Source: Prochlorococcus marinus str. MIT 0917
Lineage (GTDB): Bacteria; Cyanobacteriota; Cyanobacteriia; PCC-6307; Cyanobiaceae
Length of the DNA stretch: 64,000 bases
NCBI RefSeq assembly: GCF_027359575.1
Contig: NZ_CP114784.1
Span: 434,001-498,000 of the forward strand
Direction of reading: 5' to 3'
In this document: positions 33,546-42,314 of the stretch, piece by piece
Layout of the letters: every line of letters begins with the position of its first letter
Numbering within the stretch: the first letter of the stretch is position 1
Made by a program: the position numbers and the translations under genes
The notes under the pieces: generated by a model
The model's input: the letters and a program-made list of their open reading frames with translations, nothing else
What the model was told of the DNA's origin: nothing
Database searches by the model: none

Positions 33546-33678
33546 TGCTGGAATTGCGTTGATGTGAACAAATGTAAAGTATGAATTTTCTAAGTGGAAG
33601 ATACGGTCGGGTACGGCTTACTCACTTCATGAAGAACTTAAAGTGGATTTTCAACAAAACAATTCCAATGAAGATTAC

Positions 33679-33879
33679 TTAATGGATTAAATATAGAATT
33701 GCTAAATCCTGGTTAGATTCTGCTACTTTTCTTCTTAAAAAAGTTAATGCCTCATCATTCATACTTGACTCCGAAATCATTTTTTCTGCTTCATTGATAC
33801 CATGCTCAAGATTTTTAATTTTTAATTGGAGAACTTCCCTATCTTTTCTGCACTGCGCCAGTGTGAAGTCATCAATCAT
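33679..33879 (-). CDS. Small coiled-coil protein
   Basis: 66 residues: RKDREVLQLKIKNLEHGINEAE and LTFLRRKVAESNQDLAILY, heptad-like and soluble. Function unknown. Confidence 0.55.
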   Translation of the reverse strand: MIDDFTLAQCRKDREVLQLKIKNLEHGINEAEKMISESSMNDEALTFLRRKVAESNQDLAILYLIH

Positions 33880-33913
33880 TTTAGTAAATATTTTAAGCAG
33901 CTAAAAATTTTAC

Positions 33914-34645
33914 TTAGCTTAATAGGTCAAATAAAATGTTTAAAAACTCTAATCTAGAATCTAATGTTTTATGACCAAATTCCTTTTGTTGTTGTTTTAA
34001 AATGGATTGACCCTCTGCCCCTAATGCTGAAGAAATAAATTTCTGATCTTCTGAAATCCACGTATTAACCATCTCATCGTCAATCTCAACGTGAAATTGC
34101 ATCCCATAAGCTAATGGACCAATACTAAATAATTGCTCCTTACATCTACAACTACTAGCGATAAGCTCTGCAGAATGAGGCAATAAAATTCTATCTCCAT
34201 GCCAATGCAAAACAGGGAAAGGATGTCTTAAAAGTCTTGTCAGCTTGAAGTTATCCTCTAGTGATTGAGGAAAGATATAGTCCCACCCTATTTCAGCTAA
34301 TGGTTGATGAGATACCTCCTCCTGAATCATTTCAACATCACCACCAGCTGCATACGCTAAAAGTTGAGCACCCAAGCATACTCCTATTAATCCAACGCCT
34401 TGATTTAAAGCTTCTTTTATTAGACCAATTTCCTCAACAAGCCATGGATAAGTTGAAGCACCAATGTCTCTTATACCCATAGGTCCACCCAACACCAAAA
34501 GTAAATCTCCATTCCTAAGTTCTGGAAGAGAGTCTCCTAGATCCAAACGAAAAATACAAACACTAAATCCTCTTTCCTTAGCAAGATTGACAAACAGTCC
34601 GGGTCGCTCTCGTTCTAAATGCTGGAGAACAAGTAAACGACTCAT
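33914..34645 (-). CDS. Class I glutamine amidotransferase-like protein
   Basis: 243 residues. LVLGGPMGIRD, GVCLGAQLLAYAAGG (nucleophile Cys) and GMQFHVEID (His, Glu) give the full GATase triad. It resembles stand-alone GMP-synthase-like amidotransferases and gamma-glutamyl hydrolase types (YfeJ/PuuD-like). There is no synthetase domain, so the acceptor is unknown. The 2-Cys small gene lies upstream on the same strand, seven bases away. Confidence 0.88.
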   Translation of the reverse strand: MSRLLVLQHLERERPGLFVNLAKERGFSVCIFRLDLGDSLPELRNGDLLLVLGGPMGIRDIGASTYPWLVEEIGLIKEALNQGVGLIGVCLGAQLLAYAAGGDVEMIQEEVSHQPLAEIGWDYIFPQSLEDNFKLTRLLRHPFPVLHWHGDRILLPHSAELIASSCRCKEQLFSIGPLAYGMQFHVEIDDEMVNTWISEDQKFISSALGAEGQSILKQQQKEFGHKTLDSRLEFLNILFDLLS

Positions 34646-34652
34646 AAATAAA

Positions 34653-34892
34653 TTAAAAATCTACATTTTCATTTGGAGTAAAAACCGAGCAATACAACTT
34701 GATGAATAGCTCTGCCTCACTTTCATCATTACCCTCATATTTGAGCTTGAGGTCTTTTATTGCAACTAAAGCAGTTTTCTCTTTCAACCTATATCTTGCA
34801 CAAGTATCTAGAACTTTAAACATTCGGGTAGTAACTGCTTCCGAAGGAATGCTTAGACCTAAAAAGACAGTCAATAATAGTAGATATTTCAT
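34653..34892 (-). CDS. Exported two-Cys small protein (2-Cys family)
   Basis: 79 residues: signal peptide MKYLLLLTVFLGLSIPSEA, then VLDTCARYRLKEKTALVAIK and DLKLKYEG ... FIKLYCSVF. Matches the C ... A-x-K/E-x-L-x-L ... YC pattern of the family. Likely periplasmic with one disulfide. It heads a two-gene unit with the amidotransferase. Confidence 0.65.
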   Translation of the reverse strand: MKYLLLLTVFLGLSIPSEAVTTRMFKVLDTCARYRLKEKTALVAIKDLKLKYEGNDESEAELFIKLYCSVFTPNENVDF

Positions 34893-35058
34893 ATGGATAA
34901 TTCAATCATCTTTTTTAGATAAAGCTCTAGAGTGTTGGAACCATTTATTGCTTTTATACAAAAGGAGAAACATTGTAGACAAAAGAAAAAAAGTAAGCGC
35001 TTCTAAATAAATAAAAAAATGATCATTAAAATGCATATTTTTCTTAATTTACGTTTGA

Positions 35059-35175
35059 TTAAAGTTGCTTGAGTTCTTCATCTGTTAATGAGCAAAAACC
35101 ATCTGAGCATCTCTCAGATTTATTTAAATTTGCAACGGACTCCGATCCACCGATAATTAAATTATGATTTGACAT
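35059..35175 (-). CDS. 38-residue peptide with C-x4-C motif
   Basis: MSNHNLIIGGSESVANLNKS then ERCSDGFCSLTDEELKQL. The ending LTDEELKQL recalls leader-peptide helices of RiPP precursors, but here it lies after the Cys, and no modifying enzyme is adjacent. Overlaps the next gene by 19 bases. Confidence 0.45.
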   Translation of the reverse strand: MSNHNLIIGGSESVANLNKSERCSDGFCSLTDEELKQL

Positions 35176-35303
35176 TTTATAAAATTTCTCGTGAACAGAA
35201 TCACTAAACTTTTTTCCTTCTCATACTCTAATTCGCACGGATCAATGTTGTCGTCAAACAACTCATAGTATTGAATATAATTTGGCTTTCCATAATATGT
35301 CAT
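35157..35303 (-). CDS. 48-residue hypothetical protein
   Basis: MTYYGKPNYIQYYELFDDNI and DPCELEYEKEKSLVILFTRN. Tyr- and acid-rich start. The end overlaps the start of the 35059 peptide. Function unknown. Confidence 0.4.
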   Translation of the reverse strand: MTYYGKPNYIQYYELFDDNIDPCELEYEKEKSLVILFTRNFIKCQIII

Positions 35304-35495
35304 ATACCTAGACTAATACGACATAGGAATAAATACCACTCATTCAAGTCAAAGCTAGTTTTGTTGTTTTTCAACAAGTTTCTTAAGATATTTCTGCTTG
35401 AGTAGCTTTTTTCTTTCTTTCAAGAATTTTTTTAATTGTTGCAACTTCACATTAATCAGTGAAAGTATTTAGTACAGATTCAATGTACATCAAAG

Positions 35496-35870
35496 TTATT
35501 TTGATGGAGTGCATTTTGGAGAACTGTCATTTCCATCAAGCTTTTGAATTTTGGATATGTCCAAATCAGATATCTCCAGCCCATAAAGTTCAGCGATATT
35601 TGTCATAGCCAAACTCTCTGCACCCGTCCATGCTTCAGCTAATACCGACCAAGTTTTTTGACTAAATTCAACTCCCATATTTTCGTTGTTAGCTCTTTTT
35701 TGATCTATCTCAACCACTTTCCTTAGTCCATGCGTCGATAGATGACTTTTAATCCTTAAGAAAACAACCTCCAACATTGAATAATAGAACTTTTCCATCG
35801 CTTTGTTATATGCCCATTCAGCTTCTTTTTGTGCCTTTTTGGCAGATTCAGTTGTAATCTCCATGCTCAT
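35496..35870 (-). CDS. Helical hypothetical protein
   Basis: 124 residues: long helix ITTESAKKAQKEAEWAYNKA through FYYSMLEVVFLRIKSHL, and a second half QKTWSVLAEAWTGAESLAM. No signal peptide. The ATG two codons later is an equal start. Function unknown. Confidence 0.6.
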   Translation of the reverse strand: MSMEITTESAKKAQKEAEWAYNKAMEKFYYSMLEVVFLRIKSHLSTHGLRKVVEIDQKRANNENMGVEFSQKTWSVLAEAWTGAESLAMTNIAELYGLEISDLDISKIQKLDGNDSSPKCTPSK

Positions 35871-36055
35871 TTATTATTTCAGGAAGCAGTTTCTTTTCTT
35901 ATTATAGTTTTCCGAAATAAGTTTTAAGGATTGAATTTGAAAATAAGCTCGTAATTAAATCATTTAGAAAAGTGCTATCCTCAAAATCAAATAAATATTT
36001 ACAAACTGCCTTTTCCATTAAAACTATGGTTTTGTCGATTACATTAAATTGAAAA

Positions 36056-36340
36056 ATGTCTTTAGAGCTTACAGATTTAATCAAAGATTTTATAGCAACT
36101 AAACTCCTCTCAAAAGTTGAACTAGATTTCTTAGAGAGTGAACTTTGGGAGACTCTAGAGCATATCGATGAAATAACTTCCTTAACCTGTGCTCCAGTCA
36201 ATATTTCTAAAGAATTGAAATTAAAAGATGGTTCATCATGGCAATTATGTTGTGCAGCAGTACTTGATGATGCCAGACCACAAAAAAACTCTCGAACAGA
36301 ACAACTAAAAAAATTAATTGAAAAATTTTCTCTCCAATAG
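36056..36340 (+). CDS. GSSW-motif paralog family (copy 4)
   Basis: 94 residues. CAPVNISKELKLKDGSSWQLCCAAVLDDARP aligns with APKHIC...EGSSW...VVLDRLNP of copy 1. The opposite-strand frame over this region is judged a shadow because this copy follows the family. Function unknown. Confidence 0.75.
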   Translation: MSLELTDLIKDFIATKLLSKVELDFLESELWETLEHIDEITSLTCAPVNISKELKLKDGSSWQLCCAAVLDDARPQKNSRTEQLKKLIEKFSLQ

Positions 36341-36399
36341 TTATCCTTCTCTAAGATTAAAATTTTAGAGATTTGAAATGTTTCACCAGAAATTTAAAA

Positions 36400-36876
36400 T
36401 CACTTATTTGATAAAACTATCTTTCTAAAGTTATAAAAAAACATTCCTGTTTTCTCATAAAGATGTTTTGGTTCTTTTTTAAGTTCTAAATTATATGGAT
36501 TGATAAAAATAGCCAACAATATTCTAAAGGCAGTATAAAAATTTTTTCTAGACTTTATATCTTGATATTTTTCATATCTCAATTTATAAATTACATGCTT
36601 ATCTAACAAAGCCTCTAGTGAGTTAAGGACTATATTTTTCTCCCTTGTACTGATTGTAGACAACAAAACCATCAATCCTTTTATTGATGAATCATCTCCA
36701 CTGATAACGTTTCTAAGAACGCTTTGATAGAGATTCTCCCATTTGTAGGGTTCATTCCTAAAAAGGTTAGAAGCAGGTTCCTTAGAGTTAAGCTTTAAAA
36801 GTCTCTTGTTTTCATCACTCTCGACTTGATCAGAATTCCAATATTCATACAAAGGCGATGATTGAGAGATATTCAT
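36400..36876 (-). CDS. Hypothetical protein
   Basis: 158 residues, all helical and basic: YKWENLYQSVLRNVISGDDS, LMVLLSTISTREKNIVLNSL, and LYEKTGMFFYNFRKIVLSNK. No signal or named domain. It is one of the longest unassigned genes here. Confidence 0.65.
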   Translation of the reverse strand: MNISQSSPLYEYWNSDQVESDENKRLLKLNSKEPASNLFRNEPYKWENLYQSVLRNVISGDDSSIKGLMVLLSTISTREKNIVLNSLEALLDKHVIYKLRYEKYQDIKSRKNFYTAFRILLAIFINPYNLELKKEPKHLYEKTGMFFYNFRKIVLSNK

Positions 36877-36998
36877 GTCTGTTTAGTGAGAACGAGAATT
36901 AAAGAAAATTAGAAATTACATTTACTTGGGTATGCATTTTCACATCAGTGTTATGCATGTAGAACTTATACTTCACAAGTGTATAAGTCTGTTTCATT

Positions 36999-37122
36999 AT
37001 GTGCTATCGATTAAAAACCAGATGAAAGTAATGTTCCTAGATCGATATTTGATCCACATCATGTAAATAATATTACTAAAGAAAGAAAAATAACAAACCC
37101 AGAAGTATTTAAGCCATATTAA
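36999..37122 (+). pseudogene. Frameshifted small gene
   Basis: MCYRLK from ATG 36999 runs into a stop, while another frame from the A5 run (37013-37017) reads KPDESNVPRSIFDPHHVNNI and EVFKPY to TAA at 37120. Removing one A joins them into a 40-residue protein. Read as a broken gene or a sequencing slip. Confidence 0.35.
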
Positions 37123-37221
37123 TTGTATAAACATCAAATTATATTTCAAACACAATTTCTGAGTCGAAGATCAAGAATGATCAAAATGTAGTAGGTATAA
37201 TTAACAAAAAGAACTCAAAAG

Positions 37222-37428
37222 CTACGTGCAAAATAATTTTGCAGCATTATTCACGCCTATTGAATAATCATCAATATTTAGATCTAAAGCCTCTATGGTT
37301 TTAAGGGCATCTATTTTACCGGAGGCAAAACTTTCACAAACTGCACTTACTTGATCAGTTATTGTTACATTAGATTTTGTGGGGAATAAAAAGAAAAGGG
37401 ATATTGGTAGCACAAAAAGAAATTTCAT
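37222..37428 (-). CDS. Exported two-Cys small protein (2-Cys family)
   Basis: 68 residues: signal peptide MKFLFVLPISLFFLFPTKS, then VSAVCESFASGKIDALKTIE and ALDLNIDDY ... NAAKLFCT. Fits the family. Preceded by a small gene six bases upstream. Confidence 0.65.
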   Translation of the reverse strand: MKFLFVLPISLFFLFPTKSNVTITDQVSAVCESFASGKIDALKTIEALDLNIDDYSIGVNNAAKLFCT

Positions 37429-37434
37429 TTGGTT

Positions 37435-37638
37435 TTAGCTATTTTCATAAGTTTTCTCCAATGAACTCACTTGAGCTCGATATGTATCACCTTTAGAACC
37501 GCATAATTTTTCATGATCCGTTAACGGAATCCATGACCAATCAAGTCTTACAGTTAAAGACAAGAACATGATGATGTGACCAATAAAAAGAATGGGCCAA
37601 TCAAGACCTATAAATTCAGAATGAAAAACAGGATGCAT
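37435..37638 (-). CDS. Small membrane protein
   Basis: 67 residues: one hydrophobic helix (WPILFIGHIIMFLSLTVRL) and a polar tail WIPLTDHEKLCGSKGDTYRA. In tandem with the exported 2-Cys gene at 37222. Function unknown. Confidence 0.5.
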   Translation of the reverse strand: MHPVFHSEFIGLDWPILFIGHIIMFLSLTVRLDWSWIPLTDHEKLCGSKGDTYRAQVSSLEKTYENS

Positions 37639-37674
37639 TACTAAATCAAACAGGAACTGAAGAACTAGCTTGGT

Positions 37675-37872
37675 GTGAACCCGCCAGGATGGGAAGAAGA
37701 AATGGAACGTTACAAACTATCAGTACTTACAAAGCTAAAACTTCTGAAAGCAAGTTATGTAAGGGAAATAGATAACAATAAAATCGTAACCACATCTACT
37801 CTTGCTAAATGCATGGTAAAGGTAGGGACAACCAGCAAGATTGATGTAACACAAAAAGAAAAAAAACCTTAA
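37675..37872 (+). CDS. Small basic protein (GTG start)
   Basis: 65 residues: MNPPGWEEEMERYKLSVLTK and KASYVREIDNNKIVTTSTLA. Start is GTG; ATG at codon 10 is an alternative. Function unknown. Confidence 0.45.
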   Translation: MNPPGWEEEMERYKLSVLTKLKLLKASYVREIDNNKIVTTSTLAKCMVKVGTTSKIDVTQKEKKP

Positions 37873-37930
37873 AAACCATTGTTTATTCTTGATTTCATAC
37901 TAAAAAACCAATGATTTAAAATTTCATTTA

Positions 37931-38101
37931 ATGAGCGGCGACAATTTGCTTGGAGAACAACCTCTAAAGTTTTACTCAGAAGAGGTAACTGAAACCAAAA
38001 TCGAACTAGTTCATCGCTTACTAATACTTAATGCTCAAAAAAATTCAATAGTAGATTTAGATAGAAAACACAAAGAATGGGGAAATGAATTAGCAAGTTA
38101 A
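37931..38101 (+). CDS. MSGDNLL family small protein (copy 1)
   Basis: 56 residues. MSGDNLLGEQPLKFYSEEVT and ETKIELVHRLLI align with the gene at 61914 (MSGDNLLSHLPVKFYSDEMTETKK). A helix follows. Function unknown. Confidence 0.6.
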   Translation: MSGDNLLGEQPLKFYSEEVTETKIELVHRLLILNAQKNSIVDLDRKHKEWGNELAS

Positions 38102-38293
38102 AAAAATGCTCAGATGGGTTCAGAAAATACTTTCTTATCCATAATTTTTCATAATTCTTTTTACCAGCTTTGACAGATCTAAATTTCAAGCCATAAATCC
38201 CTAAAAGTCGTAGATTTAATCCACATTTAATTTTTACCTGGTATATATTTATTTGTATTGTTTTAAATTAATTTTACTAGATCTTTTGGATCA

Positions 38294-38707
38294 ATGATTA
38301 ATCGATTTTTAACTTTCTTCTTTTCAATTCTTGTTGTTCTTACGATTACCCCCCATAAAGCAAATGCAATAACAACTGATCTGCCAGAGTGTATTGTAAT
38401 AACTCACTGCGTGAGAGAAGACTTTAAAGTAACTGATTTAGAAAATGCTTTTAAAAAAGCAACCAAAATTGTCTCTGACACAGCCAGAACAAAAATAGTT
38501 GAAAAGACTGATTCATTTATTCATGCTGAAGCGAAGACAAAATGGAGAAGATATACAGATGATCTACTGCTGAAAGCAATTCCAGAAAGAGGTATTATTC
38601 AAGTCAGATCAGAATCAAGAGTAGGAGTTGGAGATAATGGAGTGAATCAGAAGAGAGTTGATGATTTTGCTTATCGTCTAATGACAGAAAGAGACATCAC
38701 TAACTGA
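38294..38707 (+). CDS. DUF1499-family exported protein (copy 2)
   Basis: 137 residues: signal peptide (FLTFFFSILVVLTITPHKANA), then LPECIVITHC, and IIQVRSESRVGVGDNGVNQKRVDDF, the DUF1499 end motif. Unlike copy 1 at 26804 it is predicted to be exported. Function unknown. Confidence 0.75.
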   Translation: MINRFLTFFFSILVVLTITPHKANAITTDLPECIVITHCVREDFKVTDLENAFKKATKIVSDTARTKIVEKTDSFIHAEAKTKWRRYTDDLLLKAIPERGIIQVRSESRVGVGDNGVNQKRVDDFAYRLMTERDITN

Positions 38708-38842
38708 CACATAAAATCAATTTAAATACCCATGTAAAGTCATTGATTTTGAACATAATAAATTTTTCGATTAAGTTTGTTTGCGAAGGTATGGCTTAAG
38801 GGTGAAAAGTAAGTGATTTTTTAACAAATTGCTTTTATTTTT

Positions 38843-39223
38843 ATGCTTCTAGCAGCATTTGAACCTGGTAGAGAAATGGCCATCGCCAACTTTTTCCTAG
38901 CCATTTTTTGTCTGTTTACCGTTGCCCTTCCTTTCTTACTCATCACCCGTGGAGACAAAACAGAAGCAAATCGGGACTTCATTGCAGCAACAGTTAACCC
39001 ATGGTCTCAAGTTGTTAAAGAAGCTGAGTTAGCACAAGTGGTTCTATCTGAGATTACCTCGTCAGTAAAAATGGAACCCAATCTGGAAACGGCTTCTGAG
39101 CAAACTGTCGAGCCGAGTCTAGAATCAGGAGACGTTATCTCTCTAGAAATAAAGGGAAGTGATGAATTGGATGAGTCAATAACTCAAGCATTACCAGCAG
39201 AAGAAGAACTATTAGCTGCTTGA
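38843..39223 (+). CDS. Membrane-anchored acidic protein
   Basis: 126 residues: helix (ANFFLAIFCLFTVALPFLLI), then TRGDKTEANRDFIAATVNPWSQ and a long acidic, Ser/Glu-rich tail ending PAEEELLAA. Terminator 48 bases after the stop. Function unknown. Confidence 0.6.
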   Translation: MLLAAFEPGREMAIANFFLAIFCLFTVALPFLLITRGDKTEANRDFIAATVNPWSQVVKEAELAQVVLSEITSSVKMEPNLETASEQTVEPSLESGDVISLEIKGSDELDESITQALPAEEELLAA

Positions 39224-39270
39224 AAGGTCTAAACACTACTATTAAATTCTGATTGTCAGACGATTATCAA

Positions 39271-39294
39271 GGGGCAACTTAAGCCCCTTTTTAA
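39271..39294 (+). terminator. Rho-independent terminator
   Basis: ggggc-aactta-agcccc then TTTTT, downstream of the 38843 gene. Confidence 0.75.
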
Positions 39295-39302
39295 TGATCT
39301 TT

Positions 39303-39497
39303 TTAACTTTTGGGTTGCATCTGATTCATATATAGAACATGAGGGTGTCTATTCCCACCTTCACTATCGTCTATCCATTCTTTGTATTCCTCTCATAATG
39401 CTTGACTGTCTTTCTCACTTAATTCTTTTATCCTTCGGAAAGTGTCCTTCGTCGTCACGTCCAGTGTTCTTTTTAAACTTGTCGAAGGTATCTTCAT
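39303..39497 (-). pseudogene. Small gene interrupted by TGA
   Basis: From ATG 39497: MKIPSTSLKRTLDVTTKDTF then RRIKELSEKDSQAL, TGA at 39393-39395, then EEYKEWIDDSEGGNRHPHV and LYMNQMQPKS. The parts after the stop look coding and stay in frame, giving a 63-residue protein if the TGA were sense. Most simply a nonsense mutation. Confidence 0.4.
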
Positions 39498-39799
39498 ACT
39501 AAATTGCTCACCACAGAATCAGTAATGAAAGTACAAACCAGAAATGCAAATGTCATTGCCAAGGGTTTTTGAAATAGTTCATTTAGTGAGTTCATTTAAA
39601 TATATATCAACTAGCGAAGCATGCTAATGAAGCACAGTAAATAAAAAGAACAAATTCCCAATGTTTACGTGTAAAAACGCAGAGGTAAAATTGATTTGAT
39701 TTCATGTAAACATTTGATACGTGCTGCGTGTTCGGGTTCCACATATAACATTGCATATAAATAGGTTGTGAAGATTAGCAAGATCGCCATTATGAAAAT
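39498..39799. other. Intergenic, nothing recognised
   Basis: AT-rich; possible promoter for the 39800 gene but no clear box. Confidence 0.35.
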
Positions 39800-40129
39800 A
39801 TGAAACGCTTATTTCCTCTATTATTAATATCCTTGGTTCTCTTATTTTTTTCAGTCATATCAGCTAATGCTGAGTCCGAATTTGAGATGTATTTAAGCGA
39901 TTTTTATCAAAAACAAGAGAAAGCAAGCAAAATACTGAAAGAAATTGAGACAGATTTAAAAGATGGATCCAGAGACAAAGTTTGTGCAAGGCAAAGAGAA
40001 GCTGCTAGCTATGGAATCAAAGCTACAGAGTCGTTGATTAAAGCATTTAAAACAAATGGTTCTAAAACTGAAATGGAGAATCTTCAAGCAGGACTAGATA
40101 AATGGAGAGAGTTGAGGGACTATTGCTAA
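39800..40129 (+). CDS. Exported helical protein with one likely disulfide
   Basis: 109 residues: signal peptide (PLLLISLVLLFFSVISANA), then a helical mature protein LSDFYQKQEKASKILKEIET ... DKVCARQREAASYG ... WRELRDYC. Likely periplasmic helical bundle. It starts a run of three small genes on this strand. Confidence 0.65.
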   Translation: MKRLFPLLLISLVLLFFSVISANAESEFEMYLSDFYQKQEKASKILKEIETDLKDGSRDKVCARQREAASYGIKATESLIKAFKTNGSKTEMENLQAGLDKWRELRDYC

Positions 40130-40152
40130 CAACTTTTCTCATACAAAAATAA

Positions 40153-40401
40153 ATGAATGCATTAGTTATTGTTTTTTTTATTGCCTCAATTTGGCTAATA
40201 AGAAAATTCGCATGGAATGCAGAAGAGGGAACCAATGAACAAAGAGAACGGAATCCAGAGTTAAATACAAAAAACTTTGACATGCATGAAAGAAGACTTG
40301 AACAATTTTCAAAGTCAAAATACAAAAACCGTATGTTCTATATCGGGGCTGATGGTACTTGCTACTATTATTCAGCCACTGGAAAGAAAATTTTTTGCTA
40401 A
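40153..40401 (+). CDS. Small membrane-anchored protein
   Basis: 82 residues: N-terminal helix (NALVIVFFIASIWLIRKF), charged middle, and a beta end MFYIGADGTCYYYSATGKKI. Its stop overlaps the ATG of the next gene (TAATG). Confidence 0.6.
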   Translation: MNALVIVFFIASIWLIRKFAWNAEEGTNEQRERNPELNTKNFDMHERRLEQFSKSKYKNRMFYIGADGTCYYYSATGKKIFC

Positions 40402-40541
40402 TGGATGAAATATCTCAATGGGGTATTGCTGCATTAATTGGAACATCTATTGCTGTCTTCTTGGCTTGGTTTAATAAATCCGGTTCTGACTTCAAAGACG
40501 GATTTGAGCCAAAAAGCAAAAGGAAGAAAAAGAAGAAATAA
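40401..40541 (+). CDS. Small membrane peptide with Lys-rich tail
   Basis: 46 residues: MDEISQWGIAALIGTSIAVF and LAWFNKSGS, ending KSKRKKKKK. One-base overlap with the upstream stop shows coupling. Function unknown. Confidence 0.55.
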   Translation: MDEISQWGIAALIGTSIAVFLAWFNKSGSDFKDGFEPKSKRKKKKK

Positions 40542-40735
40542 ATTGCATACTTTGAAAATCAAAAAGCTTTGTGCGTATACCAATTAGAACTCAATGAAAC
40601 CAGAGTTAACAAACATCTGACGAATTAATAAAGCAATCACAATAAAAACAAACAATCTACTTAAAACGTAAAGAGGTAAATTATTCACAGGTATAAGCGC
40701 CTAAATATTATTAATCGCAGATTAATCAGTATTCA

Positions 40736-41020
40736 CTACTTACCCACTCCAGTGAAAACAAATCCATTAAGAATACAGAAATCATAAGCAAAAAGCTTCA
40801 AAACTTCAGGCATCTCAACCCATTTCATTTCCTCAATTTCATTCAATTGCTCCGAACTTAGATTCTCAGCTTTAGCATATTCCTCCATCATCTTTGACCA
40901 AGTATCAGAATAAATATCTACGTAAAATGCCTTTTGATTTTGATCAAAAAAATTAATTTTATCTTGCTTTGTACTAACCTTTTTAGACAGTTGCTTATAG
41001 TATTCAATGTCCGATGTCAT
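40736..41020 (-). CDS. Helical hypothetical protein
   Basis: 94 residues: YYKQLSKKVSTKQDKINFFD, SDTWSKMMEEYAKAENLSS, and KLFAYDFCILNGFVFTGVGK. Soluble. Function unknown. Confidence 0.55.
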   Translation of the reverse strand: MTSDIEYYKQLSKKVSTKQDKINFFDQNQKAFYVDIYSDTWSKMMEEYAKAENLSSEQLNEIEEMKWVEMPEVLKLFAYDFCILNGFVFTGVGK

Positions 41021-41207
41021 GATTATTTGCTATTTGAAAATCCAACCTAATAAATTTACTTTTAAATAGCGAAGAGATGTTCAAAATCTATACATTAAGT
41101 AGTCTTCGAAATCAAACGTTGAACTGATTTTTATCTTTTGAAGAGGAATAGATAAAAAACAAAACTAATCTAATTTGGAGATTATGAGAAATTTATCATT
41201 TTGATTA

Positions 41208-41477
41208 TTAATCCCACTGCGGAGCAACACGTCTCCATCCAGTTGATAATAATTCTCTCCATAGTTTTACTGCCAATCCTCTTCTCATCCTTTTACGATC
41301 TTTTAAAAGTGGGGGTCCATTTGATTCAAGCCTTCCTCTCTCAATCCAAACCTTAGGGTTTTGATCCCAACTCTCCCAATCATAACGAAACCTCAGTACC
41401 CATAGTCCATTCACTTCCATAATCCAACCATCTCTTCTCATACGATCACAGAAATTAATAGTAAAAGAATACTGCAA
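41208..41477 (-). CDS. DUF1651-family protein (copy 1)
   Basis: 89 residues. DGWIMEVNGLWVLRFRYDWESW, GPPLLKDRKRMRRG and LWRELLSTGWRRVAPQW are the DUF1651 landmarks. The family is abundant in picocyanobacteria and has no known function. A divergent copy is at 50222. Confidence 0.8.
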   Translation of the reverse strand: MQYSFTINFCDRMRRDGWIMEVNGLWVLRFRYDWESWDQNPKVWIERGRLESNGPPLLKDRKRMRRGLAVKLWRELLSTGWRRVAPQWD

Positions 41478-41912
41478 AAAGATGTTCGTATTTTTAGTGT
41501 GACTTTTTAGATGTAACTTTATTATTTCGTTTAGGAAGAGATCTCTTGTCAGCTATAGGAATGCTGAAGGGAGTGAACAATTTCATAATGTTGATAATTA
41601 AATACATATGTCTAAGTTTAAGATCAAGTAAAAATTTAACGTATAGGTGTAACGACGCTATAAGTCTTCGCATTGAACTACAAGATAAGATGTATTGGAA
41701 TAGATAGTTTCAGTTAAAAGCAAAACTAGAAAATGTTTACTCCCTACCATGCGATCATTTCTGGAATTCTACTAAAATAAGATTCAGCATCAATATTTCA
41801 GATGTCAAAAAGAGAAAACAGATTAAGAAAGAATCAAATAATGGATTTCAAAATCAAAATTCGATTTGAACAGTTATTAAATTATTTTTGATGTTTTTGA
41901 CTAGAAAACTTT
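41478..41912. other. Intergenic, nothing recognised
   Basis: AT-rich; only very short frames. Confidence 0.4.
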
Positions 41913-42089
41913 TTAAGCAAAGCAAGTCCAATCTAAGTTGCGATGATTTGTTGAAAATGTAGCTGGGGTACAAACCTTCTCACCATCTGGTGTTACATAG
42001 CACCTTTCAATGCCCCAACTTCGTTCAATGATTTTCACTACAGTTGAGCCTTTTGGCAAAGGAGATGCTGCAATTTGAGCTCTAGTCAT
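41913..42089 (-). CDS. Small protein, RAQ-LPKG-PDG family (copy 2)
   Basis: 58 residues. MTRAQIAASPLPKGSTVVKI and ERCYVTPDGEKVCTPATFS match the gene at 26550. Copy 2 has extra Cys residues, all in the beta half. Function unknown. Confidence 0.55.
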   Translation of the reverse strand: MTRAQIAASPLPKGSTVVKIIERSWGIERCYVTPDGEKVCTPATFSTNHRNLDWTCFA

Positions 42090-42314
42090 ATGAATGTGTA
42101 ACTATACATTTTTAGCTACTGAAAAAAGTTTTATCAATCAGTAAATAAATCCATTGACATTGAATCAAGTGCAAAACAAACAAACTTAATAAAAATAAAT
42201 GTAAAAGTTTCAAGTATAATATTTTTTATGATTTTAGAAAGATAATTGAAGTTGGTATAAAGATATTGACCTTATAAAAGCGTGCAGAGTTAGAAAATCA
42301 TCTAAGTACTTCTC

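Noticed and set aside
33600-33660. Shared promoter box between the HLI cluster and 50.9 kb
   Set aside because: TAAGCC-TACC and CGACC strings appear in both but with different spacing; too short to support.
35902-36201. 99-codon minus-strand frame
   Set aside because: It overlaps the plus-strand gene at 36056, which clearly belongs to the GSSW family; the minus frame is a shadow.
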